64,000 nt of DNA from Nematostella vectensis (taxonomy: Eukaryota > Cnidaria > Anthozoa > Actiniaria > Edwardsiidae), in assembly GCF_932526225.1 (NCBI RefSeq), contig NC_064034.1, forward strand, positions 10,603,387 through 10,667,386, read 5' to 3'. Below are positions 1-12,800 of the stretch, piece by piece. A program made the translations under genes and the position numbers. How positions within the stretch are numbered: position 1 is the stretch's first letter; each line of letters starts with the position of its first letter. Under the pieces are notes generated by a model that saw only the letters and a list, made by a program, of their open reading frames with translations, did no database searches and was not told the DNA's origin.

Positions 1-1346
1 GCAAACCATAATTTGTAAACCCCATTCTTGCAAACCATAATTTGTAAACCCCATTCTTGCAAACCATAATTTGTAAACCGCATTCTTGCAAACCATAATT
101 TGTAAACCCCATTCTTGCAAACCATAATTTGTAAACCCCATTCTTGCAAACCATAATTTGTAAACCCCATTCTTGCAAACCATAATTTGTAAACCCCATT
201 TTTGCAAACCATAATTTGTAAACCCCATTCTTGCAAACCATAATTTGTAAACCCCATTCTTGCAAACCATAATTTGTAAACCCCATTCTTGCAAACCAAA
301 ATTTGTAAACCCCATTCTTGCAAACCATAATTTGTAAACCCATTCTTGCAAACCATAATTTGTAAACCCCATTCTTGCAAACCATAATTTGTAAACCCCA
401 TTCTTGCAAACCATAATTTGTAAACCCCATTCTTGCAAACCATAATTTGTAAACTCCATTCTTGCAAACCATAATTTGTAAACCCCATTCTTGCAAACCA
501 TAATTTGTAAACCCCATTCTTGCAAACCATAATTTGTAAACCCCATTCTTGCAAACCATAATTTGTAAACCCCATTCTTGCAAACCATAATTTGTAAACC
601 CCATTCTTGCAAACCATAATTTGTAAACCCCATTCTTGCAAACCATAATTTGTAAACCGCATTCTTGCAAACCATAATTTGTAAACCCCATTCTTGCAAA
701 CCATAATTTGTAAACCCCATTCTTGCAAACCATAATTTGTAAACCCCATTCTTGCAAACCATAATTTGTAAACCCCATTTTTGCAAACCATAATTTGTAA
801 ACCCCATTCTTGCAAACCATAATTTGTAAACCCCATTCTTGCAAACCATAATTTGTAAACCCCATTCTTGCAAACCATAATTTGTAAACCCCATTCTTGC
901 AAACCATAATTTGTAAACCCCATTCTTGCAAACCATAATTTGTAAACCCCATTCTTGCAAACCATAATTTGTAAACCGCATTCTTGCAAACCATAATTTG
1001 TAAACCGCATTCTTGCAAACCATAATTTGTAAACCCCATTCTTGCAAACCATAATTTGTAAACCCCATTCTTGCAAACCATAATTTGTAAACCCCATTCT
1101 TGCAAACCATAATTTGTAAACCCCATTCTCGCAAACCATAATTTGTAAACCCCATTCTTGCAAACCATAATTTGTAAACCACATTCTTGCAAACCATAAT
1201 TTGTAAACCGCATTCTTGCAAACCATAATTTGTAAACCCCATTCTTGCAAACCATAATTTGTAAACCCCATTCTTGCAAACCATAATTTGTAAACCCCAT
1301 TCTTGCAAACCATAATTTGTAAACCCCATTCTCGCAAACCATCTAG
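1..1346. repeat. 29-bp tandem repeat array (about 46 copies)
   Basis: A 29-bp unit beginning GCAAACCATAATTTG is repeated head to tail from the left edge to about 1346, with only scattered single-base variants (for example C to G, A or T near the CCCC run) and occasional 1-bp indels. There are no unique spacers, so it is a satellite or minisatellite rather than a CRISPR array. The array begins before the window, so its full size is unknown. Its homogeneity suggests recent expansion or ongoing homogenisation. Confidence 0.97.
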
Positions 1347-2289
1347 CCGCGCTTTGGTTGATTTCTCTCAAGGTCGCGCATGAAAAATTTGAGAAACCAT
1401 CCAAGTTTTTGTTTTTTACTAAAATAATAACACGCCTCCGGTCTTTTGATTATTAAAGATCCAAGAGTACAAATATTATAAAGGTATAAAGTGCATTGGA
1501 ATAATCCGAATCCCTTCTATGAACTGCAGTAACACGGTGATTTTGTCCTAGATGAGTGACTTTGTTACATGCAAGTAGCAGAAAAATCTTAATTACCCGT
1601 GCAAAACATGCAAAATGTCAGGAAAATTCACATTGCCCGTGCAAAACCAAGCAAAAAGGCTCCGCACTTGGCGATCAAAAACTAGAAACAACACCAAATA
1701 CAAACTTATTTGTATATGGTATAGCAAAGTTCGTAGCGTTAAAATTGTCGTCGTCTACCTCGACAAGACCATAAATTATCACGGCTATAATGTAAACAGG
1801 TAAAAACACATTTTAGCGGGCAGCTACCATGTCTACGTTGCGACATCTCATATTGCACAAGTCCCTAGGGCATACTTCAATCAGCAGTTGCGCCATCCAG
1901 AGGTGCGCTTGACGCTAGAGTACATGGGCAGCGGAAGCAAAAAAAAAAAGATTGGGGGGAACAACACAAATTTAAAGTGTTTTATCTCCGAGCCCCCTTC
2001 CCTCCCCTATTTATTTTAACAGTCTACCGGAGAAAATTATTGGGGGAGGTGGGGGGGCTGGCCACCCTAACCAGATTATTGGGAGGTCCCCCCATGTTCC
2101 GCCGCCCATGGAGTAAGAAGAATATAAGGATGGCAGCTACTCCCAGTAGAAACAAGAAGTGACTGACCCCCCCTTAAAAATACTATTATTTTAATAATTA
2201 AATCAGAACTCCCTGATTAATTCTAAACTTTTCTTCGTTTCGTTGATATAATGCACATGCGGGAATTTCAGATGGATACTAAGCGAAAG
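1347..2289. other. Intergenic, no gene recognised
   Basis: Between the 29-bp array and the stop codon of the lectin/LamG gene I see no convincing exon on either strand. Short open frames lack domain similarity or splice context. The 3' untranslated region of the minus-strand gene probably occupies the right-hand part. Confidence 0.5.
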
Positions 2290-5200
2290 CTATGCCTGTG
2301 GCTTTTTGCAAATGAATGGCAACTTAATGTTACAAGGATTTGCAATCCAGTGGCTGGTACCATTACTCTCTGTTGTCATGGCAACACAATCAGCAGAGTG
2401 ACTGTTGGCGGTGAGGGAGCTGTACGAGAATGGTGATCCGTCATTCCACACCATCGTCCCCTCGGTTGTGACGTCATTCAACCCAATCCATGCACCCTTG
2501 TTGGTAAACAAACCACCTTGCAAGAAAAAAAAAATGGTTTTAGTTATTATGCGACTTTTCCCTTTATAGCTGCCCCCATTTTCGTGCTTCCCTAGCACCC
2601 ATTCGGCTCCCAGTTTTGCCTTCCCTGTTGCGACAGGGGACTTGCGCTAAGAGATCACGTGACTTTTTTGGGTGGCAAACTAGCGCGCGCTCTGGCTTTT
2701 AGCGGCAAAATGACAGCAACAAAAATAACTAATTTAGCGCTTACAAATAAAAATGAATAATTAAAGATGATAAAATGATCCATAAGATTTCGATTTTTTA
2801 CGATTTATTGAAATTAAAGACAACTTTATGAGATTTCATATGATCTTTATTTTGTAATTATTTACGGGAAATAATAGGCCATTCCAGCTATAAGCATGTG
2901 CGCGCACTCATCATGAGAACCTACCTCAACTACCGGCATGCAGCGCGCGATTCGTTTCTGATGATAACAACGGGAGGATGGTAAGCCTGTGGTACTAACC
3001 TCCTGATGAGAAACCCAGGACTAAAAACCACTGCTTTACGTTTCAGATTGCTTTCCGTTACATCCTAATTCTTTAACCATAGTCTGACAGTTGCCCGACC
3101 CCTTTTAAGTCATTCTCATTTTGTGTGTACTACCCTTTACTCCTTCCTGTATTTTTACCCTTCTACCCAAGATGTCATGGTACGAAATCAGCGGTCCATT
3201 CACACCTTTAACCGGTATTATCTTTAAAATAGACATTAAGCTGTAAGCTCACCATCTTGCTCGTAAAATTCTTGCACTTCGTCTGGACTCATGGCCCGGT
3301 AAAAAATCATGAGGTCTTTGATATAACCATGCAGTTTAAAGTCACCAGAATCCCTTTTGAGACCGAGTTCAGTGGTGACAGTGCCGCCGTAGGCGATGTC
3401 AACGTTGCTTAGGGTCGATGTTTGACTGGCTACCTGTGTGCCATTGATGAAGATGGTGATCTTCTTCTCCTGTCTGTTCCACGTGTTTACCACGTGATTC
3501 CACACGTCAGCCTTTATCACTTTGTCACTGTTGGGCACGAGAGATTAGGATAACTACCATAGCCTAGTCCCAGTCTTGACTTGGCTCCAAGTCCAATTAA
3601 GCCAATAGAAGCCATGTTCATGCCCAATTGAGAAGTCAATAACTTTTTTCATGTTTCTCTTATTATACCAGGGGCTAAGTACTTTTAAGCCACTCGGTCC
3701 CTGATAATACTCATCTAAAAAAAAACAGAATAGGGCCCACCCTCCGCACCCCCCCCCCCCCCACCCTTCCCCTACACACTCACCCCTACGGGCCTGAAGT
3801 GACCTAATCACAGCTAATAAATTTGCAAAAGAGGTTTGTTTACCCTAGCATATTTTACTACATTCTTGTCTACTTTTTCTATGTTCGTCACGTTACTAAC
3901 CTTGCCGTCCTAAGGTGAGCAATGGCTTCACCAACAGGGTTGGCTAAGAGTGCGGTCAGGGATCCGTCAAGGTGAAAATTGAACTGGAACCTCTTAAGAG
4001 CATTACCCCAGTCACAATAATAGGCGCTATTCGTGAATGTCTTGGGCTTGAGCCAGACTGCTAGCGTGAAGCTTACGGTGGAGACGTCGACGTCTGGTAC
4101 TCTAGCAAAATCATTGTTGGTTGGGCCATCAAGGAACAGGACATTCGTACCCTTGTCCGCAAGGTATGAGGCGGAGTTAATCAGTCTGAAACAAAAACTC
4201 ATTATGGATTAGTACAGACACACACGTGACCATGATGGGCGGATCCAGACTCTAAAGAAGTTCGAAAATGGACATAAAAAGATAATTGAGAGACAATAAA
4301 AATAATGTACCCAAGATTTAATCCTCCGCCCTCTAGGGTCCGCCCTTGATTATTTATATGTGCCGGTTTTTAAATTGTATATCCGCAAACCCTTCCCGGT
4401 TGAGCCGTGAAACAAACGCAGATATTTTCCACTTAGTCTTCGATTTACAACAACAAGGTGCTGTTGTTGTTGATTACGTACTCGCAAGTGGTTTAAACAG
4501 TTTAAGAGGACAAAAAGGTAAAAAAAAAAAAAAAAAACACGGGAAACCATACTTCACATCACTTTCTGTGCCGTCCAAATGCCATTTAGCCACGAGCTCC
4601 TTGGAGACATTACCTGTGAGAAATATCACAGGGATAGCAAGGCATTAGACACAGTCGAGTGTTCAGTGTTTGTGTAGAAACTTTGTTACATATCGAAGAG
4701 ATGTCATGTGTTTTATACAATTGATTTTGTTACAGAACATACACCAATAGACTTCTAAATCGACTCACAGTTTGCGGTGCAGCGTATGGTGGGTTTGACA
4801 AAGGTCTCTGCCACAAATCTGTCTTCGTTTTCGTTTGCAATCGACGCTAGTTCGGCACCGATTGCCTGACAACGCGAATGCGCATCGCTCCATGAGGCTG
4901 GCGTCGTAAAAAATTTAAAAAAAGACGACCCAAACTGAAACCAATCTCCAAGGAGCGCTAAAAAAGTAAAAGGATTATTCAAAGAGAAGCACTAGAAGAA
5001 GAAGGGATAATTCACTTAGAAACACTGGAAAAGAAAAGGGATAAGTCACTGATAAACGCTGAGAAGGAAAAGGGATAAGTCCCTTAGAAGCACTGGAAAA
5101 AAGAAGGGATAAGTCACTTAGGGAGCAGTCATTAATTACTGAGAAGGGGCGGCAAATATGTAGCGGGTGAGCTACATTTTTTGGGCGCGGATTTAGGCGG

Positions 5201-6916
5201 GGTCACATTTTTTGGACTGTCATTAAAGGGGGGTCACATTTTTTGGGCGTCGAATTTAAGTCTGGTTTAAATGTAATACTGAGCAAGAGATGAAATGAAA
5301 ATTAGTCAGTTAACAATGTTTCCTACTATTGTATATCAAGTTCAATATTGTTCAGGTACCAATCTTGTTTTTATATAAATAAATTTTAAGAAACCCTCTC
5401 ATGGTTGGCAGACAAAGCTCCCCTTTCAAATCAGTTGAACAAAACGAATACTTTAAAATGTTGCAAAACCTAGACTCAAATGTATTTGTTAAAGTTGTCG
5501 ACGACGTAGTCGCTTTCTAGCGACACCAGTATTTGTTGTTAATCTCTGTGCCACTCTAAAACTAGCGAAAGTGAAAGTTCATACTTAAATCGAATAGGAC
5601 AATATTGCCATGCTAGCTGATCTATATTTTAGTAAAGGTTATATTCAGCTACACTCAGTTTGCATATCAAGTCTCTGTGGTTTTAATGGACATAAAAATG
5701 TGGAGATGGTTGTGGTGGGGGGGTTGCAAATTTTTGGGCGTCCGGTCTAGGGGGGGTTACGATTTTTTGGGCTTGGCTTTGAGGGGGGGGGCGAAATTTT
5801 TGAGCCCAGGGTTTTGCAAAATTGCCACTTAGAAACACTAAAAGGAAAAGGAAAAAGTCACTTAGTAACACTGGAAAGGAGAAGGGATAAGTCACTTAGA
5901 AGCGCTGGAAAGGAGAAGGGATAAGTCCCCTAGAAGCACTGGGAAAGAGAAGGGATAAATCACTTAGAAACACTGGAAAGGAAAAGGGTTAAGTCACATA
6001 GAAACACTGGGAAAGAAAAAGGATGAGTCAGTTAGAAACACTAGAAAGAAAAAAGGATAAGTCACTTAGAAGCACTGTAAAGTAAGTAGAAGGGATAAGT
6101 CACTTAGAAGCGGCGGGAAGAAGGGATAAATCGGTTAGAAGCACTGTAAAGGAGAAGAGACAAGTCACTTAGAAGCACTGGAGAGGAGAAGGGATAAATC
6201 ACTTAGAAACACTGGAGAAAAGGGATAAAGAAGGTTTATCAATATTGATAGCAGATGACTACCTCTCTTCTTGACACAAATGGTATCTTCCTTTTGACCA
6301 CAGGATCTGTTCTGTAACGGTAATGTTCGATATTGTTTCAATCTCCTGGATCCACTGGCAAAGGGTGGATCTAGGGGGGGGGGGGGGCGAGCGGGCCCTG
6401 CCCCCCTATTTTCAGATATTCGGCTTAAAAATAACAAGAAATACAAGGAAATCCATGAAAGAACAATGAATCCGGCCCCCTTTTCTTGAAACCGTTGCCC
6501 CCCCTTTTTTTGAACTCCTGGAACCGCCTCCGACTAGGCATGCCCAGAAATGTCCCCCTATGTCCCAATTAGCGACACACGCGACCATTCCTTACCGTGA
6601 ACTCGATGTACTCATACCCAGGAATCTGGAGAAAACTCGATAAACTTTGCTCTTTTGTCGAGTTGTTCAATTGACATGTGACCTTGTCGCCCTTACCATC
6701 TGACTTCATGTTGGCCAAGAAGCAGTTTACCGTATTTCTGCACAGTCTGATACACTCAGTTCTGCTCACGTGAGCCTTTTGGAACACGTGACGGAGCAGT
6801 GCGTATCCATAGTGACGTCGACCAGCGAAGCTATTGCATTGCATGTCACCGCTGACCATTAGTGCAGTGGTTGCAAGTGTGAGAAAAACGCACAGCATTC
6901 TCTTTGTCGTAGCCAT
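2290..6916 (-). CDS. Secreted PAN / split C-type lectin / LamG-like protein, 7 coding exons
   Basis: Exons in transcript order: 6916-6596, 6311-6263, 4957-4769, 4613-4541, 4185-3901, 3527-3253, 2516-2290; phases agree and give 472 aa. The start at 6916 (MATTKRMLCVF) gives a clear signal peptide. It is followed by a PAN/apple-like domain with cysteines around residues 25-100, then a 49-nt microexon containing SCGQKEDTIC. Exon 3 is the N-terminal half of a C-type lectin domain (FQFGSSFFKFF, W-DAHSRC). Exons 4-6 form a LamG/concanavalin-like domain (KELVAKWHLDG; PDVDVSTVSFTLAVWL; KADVWNHVVNTW). Exon 7 is the C-terminal lectin half (KGAWIGLND, NPCNIKLPFICKK). The protein is probably extracellular and glycan- or matrix-binding; no function is claimed. 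The odd feature is the order: LamG lies inside the lectin domain. The donor of exon 4 (CCC|gtg) is the weakest boundary. Internal introns carry about 34-bp repeats. Confidence 0.75.
4980..6235. repeat. Intronic minisatellite, about 34-bp unit, in two blocks
   Basis: Two blocks (about 4980-5130 and 5820-6235) hold diverged copies of a unit resembling GGGATAAGTCACTTAGAAGC followed by ACTGGAAAGGAGA. Both lie in the intron between the microexon and the first lectin exon of the minus-strand secreted gene. Between the blocks (5130-5820) there are G-rich stretches of the type TTTTTTGGGCG and no recognisable exon. Confidence 0.85.
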
Positions 6917-6965
6917 AGGCCGGTTCCATGTATCTTTGAAAATTTGCATAAAACAAGCGATGTTG

Positions 6966-7338
6966 CAACAGGCTCCAACCCTATGCGCATGAACGCTCAT
7001 GGAGATCGGCAATGCATGCGCGTGCGTTTTTTTCGTACATCTAAGTGAGAAAAATATATTGATGTCTTTGAAATAGCATTATCACATCAAAACAGCTTCC
7101 AAAACAAGCCCAATTTACCCACTTAAAAAACGAGATACGAGAAAATGAAACCAACCACTGCAAAAAGGGAAGAATAAACTTTATTTTTAATTTTATTTTA
7201 AAGAATAAAGTGATAGGACAAATATGGATTTTTTTTCTTATATTCATGTATTTTTCTCACTCAGATGTAACAAAAAGACGCGCGCGCATGCATTACCAAT
7301 CTCCATGAGCGTTCATGCGCATAGGGTGGGGAGCCTGT
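6966..7338. mobile_element. MITE with about 100-bp terminal inverted repeats and 7-bp direct flanks
   Basis: The left arm (about 6966-7060) reads as the reverse complement of the right arm (about 7250-7338), sharing CCTATGCGCATGAACGCTCA and flanking sequence with a few mismatches. GATGTTG occurs directly on both sides (6959-6965 and 7339-7345), as expected of a target-site duplication. The size and 7-8 bp flanks resemble a hAT-type non-autonomous element. It sits about 50 bp upstream of the start codon of the PAN/lectin gene and so may contribute to its 5' leader or promoter. No transposase is encoded. Confidence 0.8.
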
Positions 7339-7345
7339 GATGTTG

Positions 7346-8640
7346 ATGTGCTTATCGTGATGTAAATACACCACAGGAGCGGAAACTATGACATTTTTGC
7401 AATGCATTTTTCTCATCAATCATTGAAATGACTGCCATTGTTCTTACTGTGGATGCAATAAATCATGGAAGCAAACAAAACGTTCTACAAAACTACAGAA
7501 GCCATCATTTGATTTTTCATAACAGAAATGAGGAAAACTCACGACAAATCACAATTCTGAGCTTCTTTTTTATTAGTTAGTAAAAACTATAGTTTAAACT
7601 TATTTTTCTCAAATATCATAGGAAATTTAGAAATAAAAATATCAAACCTAGCAATATTGGTCTGCTAAATAAACGCCATCTTGACGCACAGTAACCGTTT
7701 ACCTAAATAAACGTCAACAAAAAAAATCAAAAAGCTTGCGTTATCACGCACGGCAACTGTATTCCATACCCATTTATGATTCGAACCATTTTAAGATGGC
7801 GGAATTGTTTTTTACTAAAAAAAGAATGCTTTTAACACGGAAAAACTTATTTCCTAAACTTGTCGTGCTTATAAGTTTGATCGTTCAGGAAAACCAGTTA
7901 GAAATTGAAGTTACAAACTATTAACAAATAAACAAGATTAGGACTTGTAAAGTATGGTGTTGCATCAATTCAACGACACTACACCAAGGGTACACACGAG
8001 GTATTTTACTAGGAAAGTGCTTACTTGGAAAGGATATATCTTACCTTCTTTTCGCCTTATTTAACCTTTGTCCTCAATACTGGCAGGTGCTACTAGATGA
8101 ACTACTTACTTATGCACAAAGACTTTTATCAAATGATTTCACCAATTACCGTGTTGCTTTTGTGTAAAGCAAACAAGTTAACAAACACACGTAGAAGAAC
8201 TTTGCGAAGGATCTAAAAGATTTCATGATAATATTGCAAAAAAAAACTGGGGAGCCCATAATTTTCAAAATGGTACATGCATTAGAAAACATTCCTTCAA
8301 ATAATGTTTTCTAACAAGCTACGATGGAAGCTACCTATTGTTTTGAAAAAAAAAAGCTTAATTAATTCTCAGCATTAACTAGTAGTCCAACTGATGTCGA
8401 TTCAGCTTATGCATCCATTTGTTAGATTAGGTGTAACAAATAAAATTGGTTATCTTTTCTAATCACCTTTAGCTCTGGGCTGAAACCAACTCTATGGTCT
8501 TGAACATTAAAACGCCATGGCACTACTGAACATCCTGCCGAATGACAACTATATATTTTTAAGTTAGCATGGGAAGAGAGGGCCAATAGTTAGAAAAGCT
8601 TTACGCTTTAAATGAAACCCTCCAGTTATAAAGTTTATTA
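7346..8640. other. Intergenic, nothing recognised
   Basis: AT-rich sequence with short A and T runs. I found no exon with domain similarity on either strand and no clear RNA gene. Confidence 0.5.
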
Positions 8641-8654
8641 CATTTGTTATAGCA

Positions 8655-8800
8655 GCCGCTGGTATAAAGCTGGATGGACAGGTCGGCGTCTGGTACTTAA
8701 GCGTAATCACCTGTGGATGAAGCCTCTAGTATGAAGCTGGATGGACAGGTCGACGTCTGGTACTTTAGCGTAATCACCTGTGGATGGACAGTTATAGAAA
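8655..8800 (-). pseudogene. LamG exon remnant, tandemly duplicated
   Basis: On the minus strand a fragment translating as GDYAKVPDVDLSIQL resembles the start of the LamG exon at 4185-3901 (NDFARVPDVDVSTVSF). It is preceded by a splice-acceptor-like CCACAG. The segment is present twice with a 67-bp offset (8669 and 8736 on the plus strand); the second copy changes frame and stops. No partner exons were found nearby, so it looks like the relic of a paralogous secreted-protein gene. Confidence 0.55.
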
Positions 8801-9878
8801 TCATATGGAAAAAGCATATCATTTGAAGATTCCTCTATAGGAAAGGACCCACTTTTTGGCCGCCAAGGGTGGGGGGGTGGTGGGGAGAACAGACAAATTA
8901 TACAAGTTTCCTGAACTTTATAGAATAAACAATTGACGTGTGCAACCATTGAATAGTTACATGGATCTTTCACTTAATTAAACAGGACAATGTTATTATG
9001 TTTTACAAACACAGTTTGATTTGTATTTTTGACATTTCTCAGCCAATTTCGGACGTTTTCTTTCCCATCAAATCAGCGAGAAAACGCTAATGTACCCATA
9101 AATGTTTAACTACCGGACAACACTGGCTCAGACTAGGCGCCCTTTTGACGAAAATCTTAACTGGAAATACCAAATTTCCTCAATCTGTGCATGCTCCTTC
9201 CAGAGCACCGGCATTTGTTTCAATTTGCGAAACCCCCTTCCCCCCATGCAAATCCGACAAATATATCAGAATTTTATTTTATCTCACCTCATCCAGTCAT
9301 CTATGATAATGGATGGGGTAGTGCCTATTAGACACGCATAATACGACTACAAATAAAACAAAAAAAAACATCTTACTAGGGTAATATTCTTTGAAACTTT
9401 ATAAGGCAAATTCACTCCACCTCAATTCCTCTACTCCTTATGACGTTTTTGAGTTGGGCTAGATTTTAAGGGCGTCTGGTAGCCTAAAGTAATAAATGAG
9501 TTAAAGCAGCAACAACAATTTTGTGTAGTTTTATTCAGTAATATGCGCAAAAAATAGAATGGTCTCCTCAAGACTTTTCATATTGTCCAAAATGTAGCGG
9601 CGTTTGAGACCATGTCGAGATCACAACGGTGAATCGAGACTTATTCTATTTGTATTTCAACGGCCAATGCACTTGTTTAATTGTAATTGTCCAATCAATT
9701 GTCGTTAAAACATTATTTTCTTTATTAGCAACATTCGCAATGTCTATCAGGGATCATGTTTTTTGTCTTCCCCTATCTAGTGGACACGTCCTGACTTTTC
9801 AACTCCTACGACTTCATTTATATTTCTACTTTGGTATTCCACCGAACAATGCTTACAACATTTAACAAACAAAAAAAA
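8801..9878. other. Intergenic / HMG-CoA synthase 3' flank
   Basis: No coding exon was recognised. The 3' untranslated region of the HMG-CoA synthase gene on the minus strand must lie here, but I could not assign a single polyadenylation site with confidence. Confidence 0.45.
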
Positions 9879-12800
9879 TCAAATCCGCAAAGGACCGTTT
9901 TTATCAGAACAATTCGAAGCACTAGCCGCATTCTGTGGAGTACATGACACTCTGCCGTACTTCCGGCGGAACTTGTCGTCGACGCTCTCAAGGTAGTATG
10001 TCCCAGGAAACAACATGTCGATGGAACCCTTTGGCACGTAACTCGAAGCGTGGTGTGTCTTTTCACGGAGTTCCAACGTGGCCACAAAATCACTTGGAGA
10101 AACTTCTGAGCGGCACGCAAGGCGCGATGGGACGTCACTCAGGGAACCCACAAGGTTTGTCAGAGGGGAACTGGGACTACTTTTGGGGCTTACACGTATT
10201 GAGAACATGGCAGACGCTAAGCCAGATCCATACGAGAACATGCCTATGCGCTTGCCGGCTAACTGTGAGGCGGGCACACTAAACAATGAAGAAGCATTTG
10301 GTTAAAATATGATTTAAATGCGTTATTATGCTGGATGATCCTAGTGATTACCAATTAAGCTGACACGCCCACAATATTATTTCTTAAAAGTTGGCGTAAG
10401 CAAAATATGAGGTGTATTGGGCTGGAGCGGATCCAGCATTATATAAACGGGATGGATTAGAGAGTCTGAACATAATGTTAATACTTTATATTTTTTTACA
10501 AAACAAAGAGACACGACCACTAAAAAAATTGTTGATATCCAGCCAATTCTCCCCATTAATCGGCCCATGCCCAGCAAGTGTAGTAGATAAGATAACAGCC
10601 GTCACAAAATTTATAGTTCTTGAAAGTATTGTCACGATATTCCATCTTAGCATGGCGAGAATCTAGGGGACCAGGCCCGGAGGTAGGGGGGTTCGTTTGA
10701 CCATTTAGCGGACCATTTTCTCTTAGGTAGCTCGCCTTATCTCGCAGTGTTACTCAATTTTTCTTCATCAGGGCAGACCTTCAAGTAGTGTGGGGAGGTT
10801 CTTCCGAACCCCGCCTGGCTACGGGCCTGGGGCAAGTGGATAACTTGAAACTCATCCCTAAAAGAACTTAAAATCCACATTGCAGCAGATTGGAACCCTT
10901 CACCCACTGGGGCATACTTCCTGTTCACACAGGAAGGCCCTCTCTCCTACCTACATGTTTAGCAAAGACACCAGGCTGCCATAGAGTGAAGGTGTGTACA
11001 TATTCCCAACATCCTGTGCTATATGTGTGCATGGTCTAGCTTTTGCATCAAAGACCCCCTGGGATGCTTTTACAGATGTCTTCTCAATCTCCTTAGCAAG
11101 ATTTTCATCTTGGAATGTCTCACTGAGTTTGATATCTCTAAAAAGACCAGCAAAAGATAAAAATTTAATAATAAGTGATAGAATTTTGAGGGTCATAGGT
11201 TAGAAAACTAGTCATAGGTTAGAAAACTATATTTATGGTAATTATGTTCACCCTTGTTAAATAAAGTGTATTGTATTGTACAGACCTGTACGCTGGTTTT
11301 AGGGGTGGTTGGGTGTATTTTCAAGGGCTACCCATTTCAAGTCAAAATATACATTGTAGTCAATAGCATTTCAAGAAAAGGATATTCTCAAATTGCACTT
11401 GTCACAGCTTAAGTCATCGAGCCTTTTTTGTTACTTACACTATTATATAATATAAAAAAAATTAAAAATAGGCGGCCTATGGGCCTGTTTGAGTTGAGCT
11501 CAAAGCTAAAGTAAAAGAGGAGTACTGGGTTATAGTGCATATCTACTCTTGTTTCTTAATGATAGTTTAAACAGTGATAGTTTAAACAGTGATAGTTAGT
11601 GATAGTTTAAACAGTGATAGTGATAGTTAAAACAGTGGTAGTAAGTGATAGATAGTTAGTGAAAGTTTAAACAGCATCGGATTATCACAGTACCTGTAGG
11701 GATGCAAAAGACTTTCTTCATCTTTTATAGTTCCTTGCTTGTGGCCTTTTAAAAAGTCTGCTAAGTACATCCTCGCAAGACTCTTTTGGACAATTCTACA
11801 AAAAGGAGTGTGAAAAGCCACATAGTCAATGTCCTCCAAGCCCACACTATCTTTATTTTCCACTTTTGCAGTCTTTTCAGTGAATGCTTTGTAACACTGA
11901 TCAACAGCATTAAAATAACATTTGATTGACAGCCTTCCATCAACCACAGGGTACTCGGAAGTCATATCTGGCTTGTAGAAATCATAAGCATGCTGCATGA
12001 ACACTCCTCTGAGACCTGAAAATAAACCAAAGAGAAAATAAATCAAAATTATCAACATTTTCAGAATAAACGTTTAAGGTTTACGTAGTATGACCTTAAC
12101 CTCAACGCCTTCTGATTATTAGTGTTTACATTCAAAGGAATGTATGCAGTAGTAGCTTTATTTCAAGATAAATCTTAAACTTGTGGTCCTCAGTGAAAAT
12201 CAATCATATTACAATATTTATAATAAGTAATAACAAAAATAATAATAATTATAGTAAATTAGATGAAAAAACCCTAACCCAATCTGATGATATTAGAACA
12301 AATTTCGTTTTTAGTCCTGATGCGTTCTAAAATGCAGAGTCAATTGTGCTAATTGTAAAAACTTATTATTGCTATTGATCATTAGTGTAATTCTCTTCCT
12401 AAAAATTCATTGGGTATTATATTTTTATATACACATATTCAGTCTTAAAATGTCCCAAAAATAAAAACGGCCCAGCCTCAACTGAAAATTAGATGTTCTT
12501 ATAAAAAAGAGCATAATTTCATAGCTGTCACTTGTCACTACCTGTCAACTCTCCGGTATTAGGTGGGAGTCTCAAGATTTTTGACATCTTCTTCTGCTCT
12601 CCCACTTTTTAGCGATTTTTATGGAAAATGGTCATTTTGACTTTTTTCTATTAAAATATTCAAAACAATAATTCCCTTGTGTAGCGCAATTTATCTAACA
12701 CCCTCGTGAGATCTATAAGTGGATTTGTTTGCGAGAGCCTTCTATACAGCAAACACATGCGAGGTTATACCCACCCCTCCTCTCAAAAAAATGAATATAC

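Noticed and set aside
1-1346. CRISPR-like direct repeats
   Set aside because: The 29-bp unit abuts itself with no unique spacers and lies in intron-bearing animal DNA.
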